From assembly GCA_902635845.1 (NCBI GenBank), contig CACPPK010000001.1, forward strand, positions 62,001 to 126,000: DNA of 64,000 nt, in the 5' to 3' direction. The first letter of the stretch is position 1. Each line of letters begins with the position of its first letter. Under the pieces are notes generated by a model, which did no database searches, had not been told where the DNA came from, and was given only the letters and a program-made list of their open reading frames with translations. This DNA is from an uncultured Pelagibacteraceae bacterium (GTDB lineage Bacteria > Pseudomonadota > Alphaproteobacteria > Pelagibacterales > Pelagibacteraceae). Shown in pieces: positions 1-8,384 of the stretch. Made by a program: the position numbers and the translations under genes.

Positions 1-26
1 TTAATAGAAGTTATTTTCACAATTAA

Positions 27-869
27 TTATAAAGCAACTACCTTAGAGTTTTGCTCTCCTAAATTTTCAATTGATAATTTCATAGTATCACCTGCTTTTA
101 AGAATTGTTGAGGTTTCATTCCCATACCAACTCCTGGGGGTGTTCCAGTTGTAATTATATCACCTGCTTGAAGAGACATATATTTACTCAAATAAGAAAC
201 AATTACATCGACATTAAATATCATTGTACTTGTATTACCTGTTTGCATTCTTTTTCCATTAACATCTAAACTCATCTTTAAATTGTTAACGTCTGCAATT
301 TCATCTTTAGTAACAAAGTAAGGGCCGATTGGTCCATAAGTGTCGTGAGATTTTCCTTTAACCCATTGACCCATTTTTTCAATTTGCCATTCTCTTTCAC
401 TTACATCATTAACCAAACAATAACCTAAAATATGATCTTGAGCTTGGCTTTCAGAAATATGTTTTGTTTCTTTTCCGATAATAATTCCAAGTTCAACTTC
501 CCAGTCTAATTTTTTAGATCCAGAAACTATTTCAACGTCATCATTAGGTCCAACTATACAACTAGTAGCTTTCATAAAAACTATTGGTTCAGAAGGTACA
601 TCAGCTCCAGTTTCAGCAGCATGATCAGAATAATTTAGTCCAATTGCAACAAATTTACCTGGCTTAGTAATACAAGATCCAATACGATCACTTGCTGATA
701 ATTCTGGTAAAGATGATAAATCAGCACTTTGTAATTTAGAAATAGTTTCAAAATTTAAATGATCAGGATTTAAATCTTTAACATGAGAACTTATATCTCT
801 GATTTTGCCATCTTTATCTAAAACTGCTGGCTTTTCGCTTCCTTTTTGTCCTACTCTTAATAGTTTCAT
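27..869 (-). CDS. Fumarylacetoacetate-hydrolase family protein (diketo-acid hydrolase candidate)
   Basis: This 280-aa protein belongs to the FAH superfamily, Mg2+-dependent cytosolic enzymes that cleave C-C bonds of 2,4-diketo acids or act as related hydrolases and decarboxylases. The expected metal ligands are visible: E124 and E126 in DWEVELG and D155 in DVSERE. The family loop TGTPPGVG lies near residue 241. It sits 21 bp after an SDR dehydrogenase in a catabolic cluster with a TRAP transporter and an IlvD-type dehydratase. In the non-phosphorylating L-fucose/L-rhamnose route an SDR and an FAH-family 2,4-diketo-3-deoxy-aldonate hydrolase act in succession, so that role is inferred here. 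The exact substrate is unknown. Other FAH activities (ureidoglycolate lyase, hydratase) cannot be excluded. Confidence 0.85.
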   Translation of the reverse strand: MKLLRVGQKGSEKPAVLDKDGKIRDISSHVKDLNPDHLNFETISKLQSADLSSLPELSASDRIGSCITKPGKFVAIGLNYSDHAAETGADVPSEPIVFMKATSCIVGPNDDVEIVSGSKKLDWEVELGIIIGKETKHISESQAQDHILGYCLVNDVSEREWQIEKMGQWVKGKSHDTYGPIGPYFVTKDEIADVNNLKMSLDVNGKRMQTGNTSTMIFNVDVIVSYLSKYMSLQAGDIITTGTPPGVGMGMKPQQFLKAGDTMKLSIENLGEQNSKVVAL

Positions 870-890
870 ATTTATCCTTTTGTTATTTAA

Positions 891-1634
891 TTATATTGAA
901 ATTCCACCATCAACATGAATTGTACTTCCTGTTGTAAATTTTGCATCATCGCTAGCTAAATAAACAGCCACAGCTGCTATTTCTTCTGCTGTACCTAATC
1001 TTCCCATAGGTTGTCTTGCTATAAAATCTTTTTTTGCTTGAACGGGGTCTGGACTTTGATTTACCCTATCTTGCCAAGAGGGTGAATAAACAGTACCTGG
1101 CGCAATTGAATTACATCTAATATTTTGTTTAACAAAATCTGCAGCGATAGCTTTTGTTAAACCAATCACCGCACCCTTTGTTGTTCCGTAAACAAATCTA
1201 TTCGGAAAACCTTTAAAGCTAGATGCACATGAAGATATATTAATAATACTTCCACCATTCTGTTTAATCATTATAGGTAAAATAGCTTTGCACATAAAGT
1301 ACATCGACTTAACATTTACATTAGAAGAAAAATCCCAATCTTTTTCATCACATTCCAATATTGTTCCATGATGAACAAATCCAACAGCATTAAATAAAAC
1401 ATCAATTCCATCTAAAGTTTTAGTAAACTCTAAAATTGCATTATTATCTGTTGAGTCTAACTTTTGAACTTTAATCTCAGGATATTCTTTGTTTAAATCA
1501 GCTAAAGTTTTATCATTTAAATCAGTAGCAATTACATGAGCGCCCTCTTTATGAAATGCTATTGCTGTTGCTTTTCCAATTCCTTGTCCTGCTGCCGTTA
1601 CGAGAATTTTTTTGCCTTCTAATCTTCCACTCAT
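891..1634 (-). CDS. SDR-family oxidoreductase, DHRS6 / 2-keto-3-deoxy-L-fuconate dehydrogenase-like
   Basis: A classical short-chain dehydrogenase of 247 aa. The N-terminal Rossmann glycine motif AAGQGIG is at residues 14-20, the active-site serines are in NISS at 132-135, and the YxxxK pair is Y149/K153. The stretches around GFVHHG and DVLFN closely resemble the mammalian DHRS6/BDH2 group, the same subgroup as bacterial 2-keto-3-deoxy-L-fuconate dehydrogenase (recognised from memory). It would oxidise a 2-keto-3-deoxy-aldonate with NAD+, supplying the diketo acid to the adjacent FAH protein. Its start overlaps the end of the upstream HIBADH gene by 4 bp, so the genes are probably cotranscribed. 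The substrate is inferred from context only. Confidence 0.85.
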   Translation of the reverse strand: MSGRLEGKKILVTAAGQGIGKATAIAFHKEGAHVIATDLNDKTLADLNKEYPEIKVQKLDSTDNNAILEFTKTLDGIDVLFNAVGFVHHGTILECDEKDWDFSSNVNVKSMYFMCKAILPIMIKQNGGSIINISSCASSFKGFPNRFVYGTTKGAVIGLTKAIAADFVKQNIRCNSIAPGTVYSPSWQDRVNQSPDPVQAKKDFIARQPMGRLGTAEEIAAVAVYLASDDAKFTTGSTIHVDGGISI

Positions 1635-2500
1635 TTTTTATTTATCCTTTCGATTTCATTATAAAGTGAACTATGATCAGTGTTTCCATGACCATTATCG
1701 ACAAGAGTTTTATACATTTCTTTCACTAAATTTGAAATAGGTAAATGTGTATTATATGAATTTGCACACTCTAAAATGTTATTCATATCTTTTAAATGGG
1801 TAAAAGTTTTACCTTTTGGAGTAAAATCTTTATCTATCATTCTTTTTCCATGAGTTTGTAAAATTTTACTATCCGCCCAACCTCCAGAAAGAGCTTTAAT
1901 TAATTTTACTGGATCAGCTCCAGCTTTTTCACATAAGGTTATCGCCTCCGCAACCGCTCCTATGGTAACCCCTACCACAATTTGATTTGCTAACTTTGAA
2001 ACTTGTCCACTACCAATTGGTCCAACTAAAGTTGGATTTCCCATCGCTTTTAAAATATTTATAGAATTATCAAAGACACTTTGCTCTCCACCAACCATTA
2101 TAGCTAATGAAGCTTCCTCAGCTCCAATTGTTCCTCCGGAAACCGGTGCATCTAAATAATTTACATTTTTTGATTTTAGACTATTTCCATATTTTGTTGC
2201 TGTCGTTGGTTTAACTGAACTCATATCAATAACGGTTGATCCAGATTTTAAATTGTCTAATAAATCTGAATTACTCATTATTGCATCAACAGCACTATCA
2301 TCTGTTAACATTGTTATAATAAAGTCATTATCTTTAACAACTTCACCTAAAGTTTTTGATATTTCAGCTCCAAATTCTTTCAAAGGTTCTGCTTTATTAA
2401 TTGAACGATTGAATACTTTTAGTTTAAAACCTGATTTTAATAAATTTTTAGCCATTGGCAGGCCCATAAGACCTGTTCCAATAAAGCCTATTTTCATCAT
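1631..2500 (-). CDS. HIBADH-family NAD(P)-dependent oxidoreductase (tartronate semialdehyde reductase-like)
   Basis: A 289-aa beta-hydroxyacid dehydrogenase. The N-terminal dinucleotide motif is GFIGTGLMG (residues 5-13), the substrate-binding motif is DAPVSGG at 117-123, and the catalytic lysine K169 with N172 sits in the family's GxxxKxxN helix. The family reduces tartronate semialdehyde (GarR/GlxR) or oxidises 3-hydroxyisobutyrate. Next to sugar-acid genes the GarR-like role is more likely. The gene overlaps the TRAP large permease upstream and the SDR downstream by 4 bp each, indicating one tightly coupled operon. Length is normal for the family. Confidence 0.85.
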   Translation of the reverse strand: MMKIGFIGTGLMGLPMAKNLLKSGFKLKVFNRSINKAEPLKEFGAEISKTLGEVVKDNDFIITMLTDDSAVDAIMSNSDLLDNLKSGSTVIDMSSVKPTTATKYGNSLKSKNVNYLDAPVSGGTIGAEEASLAIMVGGEQSVFDNSINILKAMGNPTLVGPIGSGQVSKLANQIVVGVTIGAVAEAITLCEKAGADPVKLIKALSGGWADSKILQTHGKRMIDKDFTPKGKTFTHLKDMNNILECANSYNTHLPISNLVKEMYKTLVDNGHGNTDHSSLYNEIERINKK

Positions 2501-3813
2501 GGTTTTGGTTTAAACTCGTGGAAGTTTTGCGTCATTGCTTCTGGGAAAAACATAACACATGCTAATACAATTAACTGAATAACTATAAATGGAGCGAAGC
2601 CTCTAAATATATCTGTTAATGAAATATGTGGAGGAGCAACCGATTTTAAATAAAAAGCGGCGGGCCCAAACGGCGGACTTAAAAATGAAACTTGCATATT
2701 TACGCAAAATAATATCCCAAACCAAATTGGATCAAATCCAAGAGCTATTACTATTGGTAAAAATACAGGCATTGCTAACAATACAATTCCAACCCAATCC
2801 ATAAATGCTCCCATAATCAAAAACATTATCTGCATCATGAAGATTAAATACATTGGTTTTAAATCATAAGCCAAAATAGTTTCTGCTACATATTTAGGAC
2901 CTCCAGCAAGAGAATAAGCACCTGCTAAAACTGTAGCACCAAAAGTAATTGTTAAAATAGTTCCTGATGCTTTGAAAGTTCTAGTTAATGCATCTTTAAA
3001 TAAAAACCACGTAAGTTCTTTTCTCGCAAAAATTATAATTAATGTAGCAACTACTCCCATACCAGCTGCTTCTGTAATTCCTGTCATTCCAGAATAAATT
3101 GAACCTAATACAATTATTACAATACCAATAGGTGGTAAAAGACCTGGAAGGTATGACATTTTTTCTTTTAATGTTAAAGCTGGTTCATCACTTAAAGGTG
3201 CTAAATGCGGTTGTAATCTTGTACGAATTAAAATGTATGTAATAATTAAACCTGAAATCATTAAACCAGGAACAATGGCTTCTTGGAATAACATAGTAAT
3301 AGAAGTCTCTGTTGTTAATCCATAAATAATTAAAACAATTGAAGGTGGTATCATTGTTCCCAGAGATCCTGATGCACAAATAATACCAATCGACATATCT
3401 TGATCATATTTTAATCTCAACATTTGAGGTAGTGCAATCAAACCTAATAAAACTATTTCTCCACCAATAATTCCGCTCATCGCCGCCATAATTGTTGCCA
3501 TGATGGCAGTAACAACTCCTACTCCACCTCTAGTCTTTCTTAACCACGCATTTAAAGCGTCATAAAGATCTCTTGCGATGTTCGAACGTTCGAGCAAGGA
3601 GGCCATAAATATAAATAATGGAACAGATAAAAAGGAATAAGTGACAACAAGGGAATAGTATCTTGAAAGTAATATGCCTAATGCATGTTCACCTATGTAT
3701 AAAAATACTAATACTGCACCCATAAAACCAGATGCAAAACCCATTGGAACACCTATAGATATAAGTAATAACAATCCTACTATAAGTATTATCGAAAGTG
3801 ATCCTATATCCAT
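2497..3813 (-). CDS. dctM: TRAP transporter large permease (DctM family)
   Basis: A 438-aa integral membrane protein, almost entirely hydrophobic segments, typical in size for DctM/SiaM large permeases with about 12 helices. Family-typical stretches such as ASGSLGTMIPPS and SGITEAAGMG-like glycine-rich loops are present. It uses the cation gradient to import carboxylates delivered by the periplasmic DctP protein. It lies one base downstream of the small permease gene and overlaps the HIBADH gene by 4 bp. Imported substrate is probably a sugar acid or hydroxy acid handled by the surrounding enzymes; that is inferred from neighbours. Confidence 0.93.
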   Translation of the reverse strand: MDIGSLSIILIVGLLLLISIGVPMGFASGFMGAVLVFLYIGEHALGILLSRYYSLVVTYSFLSVPLFIFMASLLERSNIARDLYDALNAWLRKTRGGVGVVTAIMATIMAAMSGIIGGEIVLLGLIALPQMLRLKYDQDMSIGIICASGSLGTMIPPSIVLIIYGLTTETSITMLFQEAIVPGLMISGLIITYILIRTRLQPHLAPLSDEPALTLKEKMSYLPGLLPPIGIVIIVLGSIYSGMTGITEAAGMGVVATLIIIFARKELTWFLFKDALTRTFKASGTILTITFGATVLAGAYSLAGGPKYVAETILAYDLKPMYLIFMMQIMFLIMGAFMDWVGIVLLAMPVFLPIVIALGFDPIWFGILFCVNMQVSFLSPPFGPAAFYLKSVAPPHISLTDIFRGFAPFIVIQLIVLACVMFFPEAMTQNFHEFKPKP

Positions 3814-3814
3814 T

Positions 3815-4384
3815 TTATTTCAATTCTTTAGAAGGGTCGTATTGTTTTTCTTTGGGATTTCTCCAGTCAATAATTAAATTATTTACAGATTGAACAGCAA
3901 TAAGAAAAACACATAGAAGTGTTAGTGGCTTCATAGTAGCAGGAATTGGTGGATCCCAATAAGTTGCAAATCTCTCCCAATTTATAAATGATCTGTATGC
4001 ATCTTCCATACCCCCATAAATTACAGCTGCTGCAAAAAGAACAATAATTAAAGTACTAATTAGGTCAAAAATTCTCTGTGTTGGTCTACTAACCCAATCA
4101 TACAATAATACTATTCTAATATGACTTCTTAATCTTGTTGCATATATACCGCCAACTAAATAACAAACACCAGCAAGCCATAAACATAGTTCATTTGCCC
4201 ACAAAGTTGGTTTAAACAATACATATCTCATAAAAATTTCATACATCATCACAATTACAATTACAGGAATTAAATATTTAATTGTGTGACTTAAAAATAA
4301 GGAAACTCTATCAATCCAGTTTATCGGAAAATCATCTTTACTCGCAACTTTTTCATTTTGTTCTTGTAATTCTTTATCGATCAT
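3815..4384 (-). CDS. dctQ: TRAP transporter small permease (DctQ family)
   Basis: A 189-aa membrane protein with a hydrophilic N-terminal region of about 30 residues followed by four predicted membrane segments, the normal DctQ architecture. The sequence around residues 60-80 (LWANELCLWL) fits the family's conserved second helix. It stabilises the DctM permease and helps dock the binding protein in the inner membrane. It lies between dctP and dctM, separated from dctP by 57 bp that hold a strong hairpin and from dctM by one base. Confidence 0.9.
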   Translation of the reverse strand: MIDKELQEQNEKVASKDDFPINWIDRVSLFLSHTIKYLIPVIVIVMMYEIFMRYVLFKPTLWANELCLWLAGVCYLVGGIYATRLRSHIRIVLLYDWVSRPTQRIFDLISTLIIVLFAAAVIYGGMEDAYRSFINWERFATYWDPPIPATMKPLTLLCVFLIAVQSVNNLIIDWRNPKEKQYDPSKELK

Positions 4385-4406
4385 TGCGTAAAAATTAAAG
4401 TAATTC

Positions 4407-4428
4407 GAAGGGCCTTTTCAGGCCCTTC
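4407..4428 (-). terminator. Intercistronic hairpin between dctP and dctQ
   Basis: An inverted repeat with a 9-bp stem (4407-4415 pairing with 4420-4428) and a 4-nt loop lies in the dctP-dctQ spacer. In the transcribed (minus) direction the stem is followed by mixed bases rather than an unbroken U-run, so partial termination or 3'-end protection of the dctP message is more plausible than full termination. Such an element would keep binding-protein mRNA more abundant than permease mRNA. Its function is inferred; the pairing is seen directly. Confidence 0.7.
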
Positions 4429-4441
4429 AAAATTTTTTTTA

Positions 4442-5458
4442 TTACATGATACCGTTAGCTTTCATATAAGCTTTGTGTATCTCGATAAGTGCCGCAGCTT
4501 CTGGAGATTTAGTCTTCCATTCTTCCCAAGCAGCTAAAGCAGCTTGTCTGAATTTAAGTCTATCTTCTCTAGACCAGTCGTGAAGAGTAACACCCATTTC
4601 ATTTAAAGCTTTAACAGCTTCAGCGTTTTTTCTTTCAACTAAGCTAGTGATAGTTCTTCCAGCAATTTCTATCGCTGCTAACATAGCACCTTGTTCGTGC
4701 GCCTTTAACTTCTTCCATACTTTCGTATTACAAGCTAAATGGTCAGCTGGCATAGAGTGGAAACCTGGGTATGTAGCATATTTATTTTGCTCATAGTGTC
4801 CACCTGCATAGTTAGTAGCTAAAGATGAATAGTCAGCACCATCAATTAGACCAGTTTGTAAAGCAGTTGGAACTTCACCAAAGTCCATTACGATTGGCTT
4901 AGCACCTAATGCTGTAAAGATCATACTTTCCATTCCTGGAGGTGATCTAAATTTAAAGTCTTTTAATGAAGCAACATCTGGGATTGGTCTGCTAGATATT
5001 AAAGACTCGTGTCCTGGTATCCACCAACCAATTAATGTCATTCCATATTTGTTGTAAAGTGCATCAACAGCTTCTTGAGCTCCTGGGAAATTCAAGAATT
5101 CATATTGTTGATATGGATTATCGTATCCACCCATTACATCACCTGCGAATTGGAACGCTGCATTTTTACCAGTTTGGTAACCAGCACCAGTCATATCACA
5201 ATCGATAATTCCAGTTTGTGCAGAGTTAAACACCTCAGCAGATTTACCTGTTACTGATGATGAGTAGAACATTTCTACTTTTAAGCTTCCGCCAGAAAAC
5301 TTCTCTACGTTTTTAGCGAATTGAGCAGCAACTTCACCATTTGGTGAACTAGCTGTAAAGTGTGTTTCAATCTTTAAAGTCTTTGCATTTGCAGAGCCAA
5401 ATAAAGCAACTGAAACAATAGCTACAGCTGCTATAGTTTTAGATATAAGTTTAAACAT
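4442..5458 (-). CDS. dctP: TRAP transporter substrate-binding protein (DctP family)
   Basis: A 338-aa periplasmic solute-binding protein. The N-terminus is a Sec signal peptide with a likely signal-peptidase I site after ...SANA (about residue 25). The body is DctP-like, with the conserved arginine region FKFRSPPGM near residue 170 and the DGADYSS segment near residue 208, which usually contact the substrate carboxylate. It would deliver a monocarboxylic sugar acid or hydroxy acid to DctQM. It is the first TRAP gene in the transcription direction, behind a 125-bp intergenic region holding candidate operator palindromes. Confidence 0.9.
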   Translation of the reverse strand: MFKLISKTIAAVAIVSVALFGSANAKTLKIETHFTASSPNGEVAAQFAKNVEKFSGGSLKVEMFYSSSVTGKSAEVFNSAQTGIIDCDMTGAGYQTGKNAAFQFAGDVMGGYDNPYQQYEFLNFPGAQEAVDALYNKYGMTLIGWWIPGHESLISSRPIPDVASLKDFKFRSPPGMESMIFTALGAKPIVMDFGEVPTALQTGLIDGADYSSLATNYAGGHYEQNKYATYPGFHSMPADHLACNTKVWKKLKAHEQGAMLAAIEIAGRTITSLVERKNAEAVKALNEMGVTLHDWSREDRLKFRQAALAAWEEWKTKSPEAAALIEIHKAYMKANGIM

Positions 5459-5567
5459 TATCTTCCTCTCGTTTATGTTTTTTTTGAAAGTTAACCATAA
5501 ATGATTTTTGAGATCAATAATTTCGTTTAATTTTTATATATAGAAATTATATATATTTATTGAACTG

Positions 5568-5592
5568 ACAACTTATAGTTGTTCTAAACAAC
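5568..5592. promoter_or_regulatory. Three phased ACAAC/GTTGT half-sites upstream of dctP
   Basis: Half-sites ACAAC (5568-5572), GTTGT (5578-5582) and ACAAC (5588-5592) start exactly 10 bp apart in alternating orientation. They form two overlapping perfect palindromes, one of which runs into the 3' end of the hydroxyacid dehydrogenase gene. They lie about 110-130 bp upstream of the dctP start. This looks like an operator for a dimeric regulator, but no regulator gene lies in this cluster and the regulator family is unknown. Confidence 0.4.
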
Positions 5593-6552
5593 TTCTGAAA
5601 TAAGAGGTTTTTTACTGAAATAACAATAAATATTATCCACTGCCATCATACTCATTGCCAATCTAGTCTCATGAGTCGCACTACCGATATGAGGTAGAAC
5701 AAAACAATTATCTAATTTTAAATATCTTTTATCTAAATTTGGTTCATTATTGAAAACATCTAATCCTGCTGCATAAATTTTTTTATTTTCTAATGCATCT
5801 ATCAATGCATCATCATCAATAGTTGATCCTCTTGAAGTATTAATAACTACAGCATGCTTTGGTAACAAACTTATTGTTGATGAATTAAGAATATGTTTGG
5901 TCTCAGCTGTTGCAGGTGTATGTATACTAACAAAGTCACATTCTGGTAACATTGTCTTTATATCAGAATAATATTTTGCACCATCTTCTAGATCATCAGA
6001 AAGTTTATTTCTATTGTAGTAAATTATCTTCATACCAAATGCTTTAGCAGATTTTGCAGCCATTCTACCGATACGACCCATACCAATGATACCTAAAGTT
6101 TTACCTGTAACAGAATTTCCAATCATAAATTTAGTTAAATCTGGTTTTTGATTTTTCCAATCATCGGTTCTAACTAAATTGTAAGCTTCACCAATTCTTC
6201 TAGATGCAGCTAAAATTAAAAGGATTGTAGTTTCTGCCACTGCATCATTTAATACATTTGGAGTATTTGTTACTTTTATTTTTTTTTCCTCAGCTGATTT
6301 AATTGAAATATTGTCATAACCTACACCAACTTGAGCTATAATTTTCAAATTCCCATTTAAATTATTAAAAAAGTTTTTACTAATTTTATCAAAACCTGTT
6401 GAAATCATTCCGTCATATTCATTAACAATTTTTATTAATTCGCTTTCTGGAATGGGTTCATCTTTTGGATTAAGTGTTGCCTCAAATTCTTTTTGAAGTT
6501 TTTCTTCTGCTAAATCTGAGATTTTTCTAGAAACTAATATTTTTGGCCTCAT
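5584..6552 (-). CDS. D-isomer 2-hydroxyacid dehydrogenase (glyoxylate/hydroxypyruvate reductase-like)
   Basis: A 322-aa NAD(P)-dependent D-2-hydroxyacid dehydrogenase. The coenzyme motif GMGRIG is at residues 157-162, and the catalytic triad is R241 (in NTSRG), E270 (in NNEP) and H288 (in LPHIGSATHE). The family interconverts 2-keto acids and D-2-hydroxy acids such as glyoxylate/glycolate and hydroxypyruvate/D-glycerate. It lies one base downstream of the IlvD-type dehydratase gene and upstream of dctP, so it is probably part of the same catabolic unit and reduces a keto-acid product. The substrate is not determined. Confidence 0.85.
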   Translation of the reverse strand: MRPKILVSRKISDLAEEKLQKEFEATLNPKDEPIPESELIKIVNEYDGMISTGFDKISKNFFNNLNGNLKIIAQVGVGYDNISIKSAEEKKIKVTNTPNVLNDAVAETTILLILAASRRIGEAYNLVRTDDWKNQKPDLTKFMIGNSVTGKTLGIIGMGRIGRMAAKSAKAFGMKIIYYNRNKLSDDLEDGAKYYSDIKTMLPECDFVSIHTPATAETKHILNSSTISLLPKHAVVINTSRGSTIDDDALIDALENKKIYAAGLDVFNNEPNLDKRYLKLDNCFVLPHIGSATHETRLAMSMMAVDNIYCYFSKKPLISEVV

Positions 6553-6553
6553 A

Positions 6554-8338
6554 TTAGTGAGAATCTCTTGGTAAACCTTTGGTGTGAGATACGTCTAAAT
6601 ATTTGCCTCGAGAATTAATGCATGCACCATCATCCAATTGACCAACAGTGTTTCTAAATATTTCCTGCCAAGGAGTTTGATTATTTGGTTTAAATACTTT
6701 TTTATTTTTTCTTCGTTTTTTAAACTCAGCTTGAGAAATCAATAAATCAACTCTTCTTTTATTTAAGTCTATTTTTATTTTATCGTAAGTTTTAACAATT
6801 CCAAGATCTCCACCTACTGCAGACTCTGGTGAAACATGTAAAATTGATGGACTTTCTGATGTTCCACTTTGTCTTCCATCACCCAAAGTTGGTAAATGTC
6901 TTATTCCTTTTTTTAATAATCTATCTGGTGGTTGCATGTTAACTACTTCAGCTGATCCAGGATAACCAACGGGTCCACAGCCTCTAATAATTAATAGAGA
7001 GTTTTCATCTATTTTTAACTTCTTATCATTAAGTCTTTTGTGATAATCCTCAGGACCTTCAAAAACTATTGCTTTACATTCAAAAACATTTGGATGTTTA
7101 GGATTTGATAAATATTGATCTCTAAATTCTTTACTGATTACAGATGTTTTCATAATAGCAGATGAGAAAAAGTTGCTTTTCATAACTAAAAAACCAGCTT
7201 TTTCAGTCAATGCATTCTTAAATGATTTAATTACTTTGTTATCTACATCAACTTTCTTTCTTAAATTTTCTCCTACAGTCTTTCCTGTAACAGTCTTAAT
7301 TTTAGTATGAATTTTTTTGTTTTTAATTAATTCTTTCATTACCGCAGGTATTGCTCCAGCTCTATGAAAACTTTCCATTAAGTATTCACCTGCAGGTTGG
7401 CAATTTACTAATAAAGGAATGTTGTGCCCAAGTTTTTGCCAATCAGATAGATCAAATTTAATTCCCATATGTTTTGCAATAGCACTTAGATGAGCTGTGC
7501 AATTACTAGATCCACCAATAGCACTTGCAACTACTACTGCGTTTTCAAAAGCTTTGCGTGTCATAATTTTTGATGGGGTTAAATCTTCATGAACCATTCC
7601 AACAATTCTTTTTCCTGTTTCGTAAGAAATTTGCTCTCTTTCTCTATAAGGAGCTGGAATTACAGCGCCCCCTGGTAAAGACATGCCTAATGCTTCAGCA
7701 ACAGAGTTCATTGAAGAAGCTGTTCCCATTGTATTGCAATGTCCAGCACTTGGCGCAGAAGATGCGACCATATCCATAAATTCCTCGTATTTAATTTCTC
7801 CTTTAGCTAACATTTTTCTCGCTTCCCAAACTACCATTCCTGAACCAGCTAATTTTCCTTTATAAACTCCATCTAACATTGGACCGCCTGATAAAACTAT
7901 TGCAGGAATGTTTACTGTAGCAGCTGCCATTAAAGCTGCCGGAGTAGTTTTATCACATCCTGTTGTTAAGATAACTCCATCAATTGGGTATCCATACAAA
8001 ACTTCAACTAGTGACAAATAAGAAAGATTTCTATCCAACATTGCTGTCGGTCTTTTTCCAGTTTCTTGAATTGGGTGAGTAGGAAATTCCATTGGTATAC
8101 CGCCTGCTCTTCTAATTCCATCTTTTATTCTTTTACTCAAAGACATGAAATGTCTATTGCATGGAGATAGATCACTGCCAGATTGCGCTATTCCTATAAT
8201 TGGATTTCCAGATTGCAATTCTTTTCTTGTGAGACCATAATTTAAATATCTTTCCAGGTATAAAGCCGTCATGTCAGGGTTTTTTGGATTATTGAACCAC
8301 TGTTGACTTCTAAAACTTTTTTTTCTTTTTTTAGGCAT
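6554..8338 (-). CDS. IlvD/Edd-family dehydratase, probable aldonate (pentonate/hexonate) dehydratase
   Basis: A 594-aa iron-sulfur dehydratase. Three cysteines expected to hold the [2Fe-2S] cluster are at C60 (SDLSPCN), C128 (TTGCDKT) and C201 (SAGHCNT). Length and these contexts match the sugar-acid branch (L-arabonate and D-xylonate dehydratases) better than dihydroxyacid dehydratase IlvD of branched-chain amino acid synthesis. It would remove water from an aldonate to give a 2-keto-3-deoxy acid, the substrate type of the SDR and FAH proteins downstream. It is transcribed divergently from the uxaA-like gene with only 46 bp between the starts. Confidence 0.85.
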   Translation of the reverse strand: MPKKRKKSFRSQQWFNNPKNPDMTALYLERYLNYGLTRKELQSGNPIIGIAQSGSDLSPCNRHFMSLSKRIKDGIRRAGGIPMEFPTHPIQETGKRPTAMLDRNLSYLSLVEVLYGYPIDGVILTTGCDKTTPAALMAAATVNIPAIVLSGGPMLDGVYKGKLAGSGMVVWEARKMLAKGEIKYEEFMDMVASSAPSAGHCNTMGTASSMNSVAEALGMSLPGGAVIPAPYREREQISYETGKRIVGMVHEDLTPSKIMTRKAFENAVVVASAIGGSSNCTAHLSAIAKHMGIKFDLSDWQKLGHNIPLLVNCQPAGEYLMESFHRAGAIPAVMKELIKNKKIHTKIKTVTGKTVGENLRKKVDVDNKVIKSFKNALTEKAGFLVMKSNFFSSAIMKTSVISKEFRDQYLSNPKHPNVFECKAIVFEGPEDYHKRLNDKKLKIDENSLLIIRGCGPVGYPGSAEVVNMQPPDRLLKKGIRHLPTLGDGRQSGTSESPSILHVSPESAVGGDLGIVKTYDKIKIDLNKRRVDLLISQAEFKKRRKNKKVFKPNNQTPWQEIFRNTVGQLDDGACINSRGKYLDVSHTKGLPRDSH

Positions 8339-8372
8339 AATTTAAATAATGGTTTGTTTAGATTTATAGTTA

Positions 8373-8384
8373 TATAATAAATTT
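8373..8384 (+). promoter_or_regulatory. Perfect TATAAT box 6 bp before the uxaA-like start codon
   Basis: A consensus -10 hexamer TATAAT occupies 8373-8378, with only six A/T bases before the ATG at 8385. No Shine-Dalgarno sequence is present. Transcription starting about 7 bp after the hexamer would begin at or next to the start codon, implying a leaderless mRNA. No convincing -35 hexamer is seen at normal distance. The call is inference from spacing in an AT-rich background. Confidence 0.4.

Noticed and set aside
4407-4440. Hairpin plus T-run as a plus-strand terminator
   Set aside because: On the plus strand the stem is followed by a good T-run, but no plus-strand gene ends here; the transcribed direction is minus.
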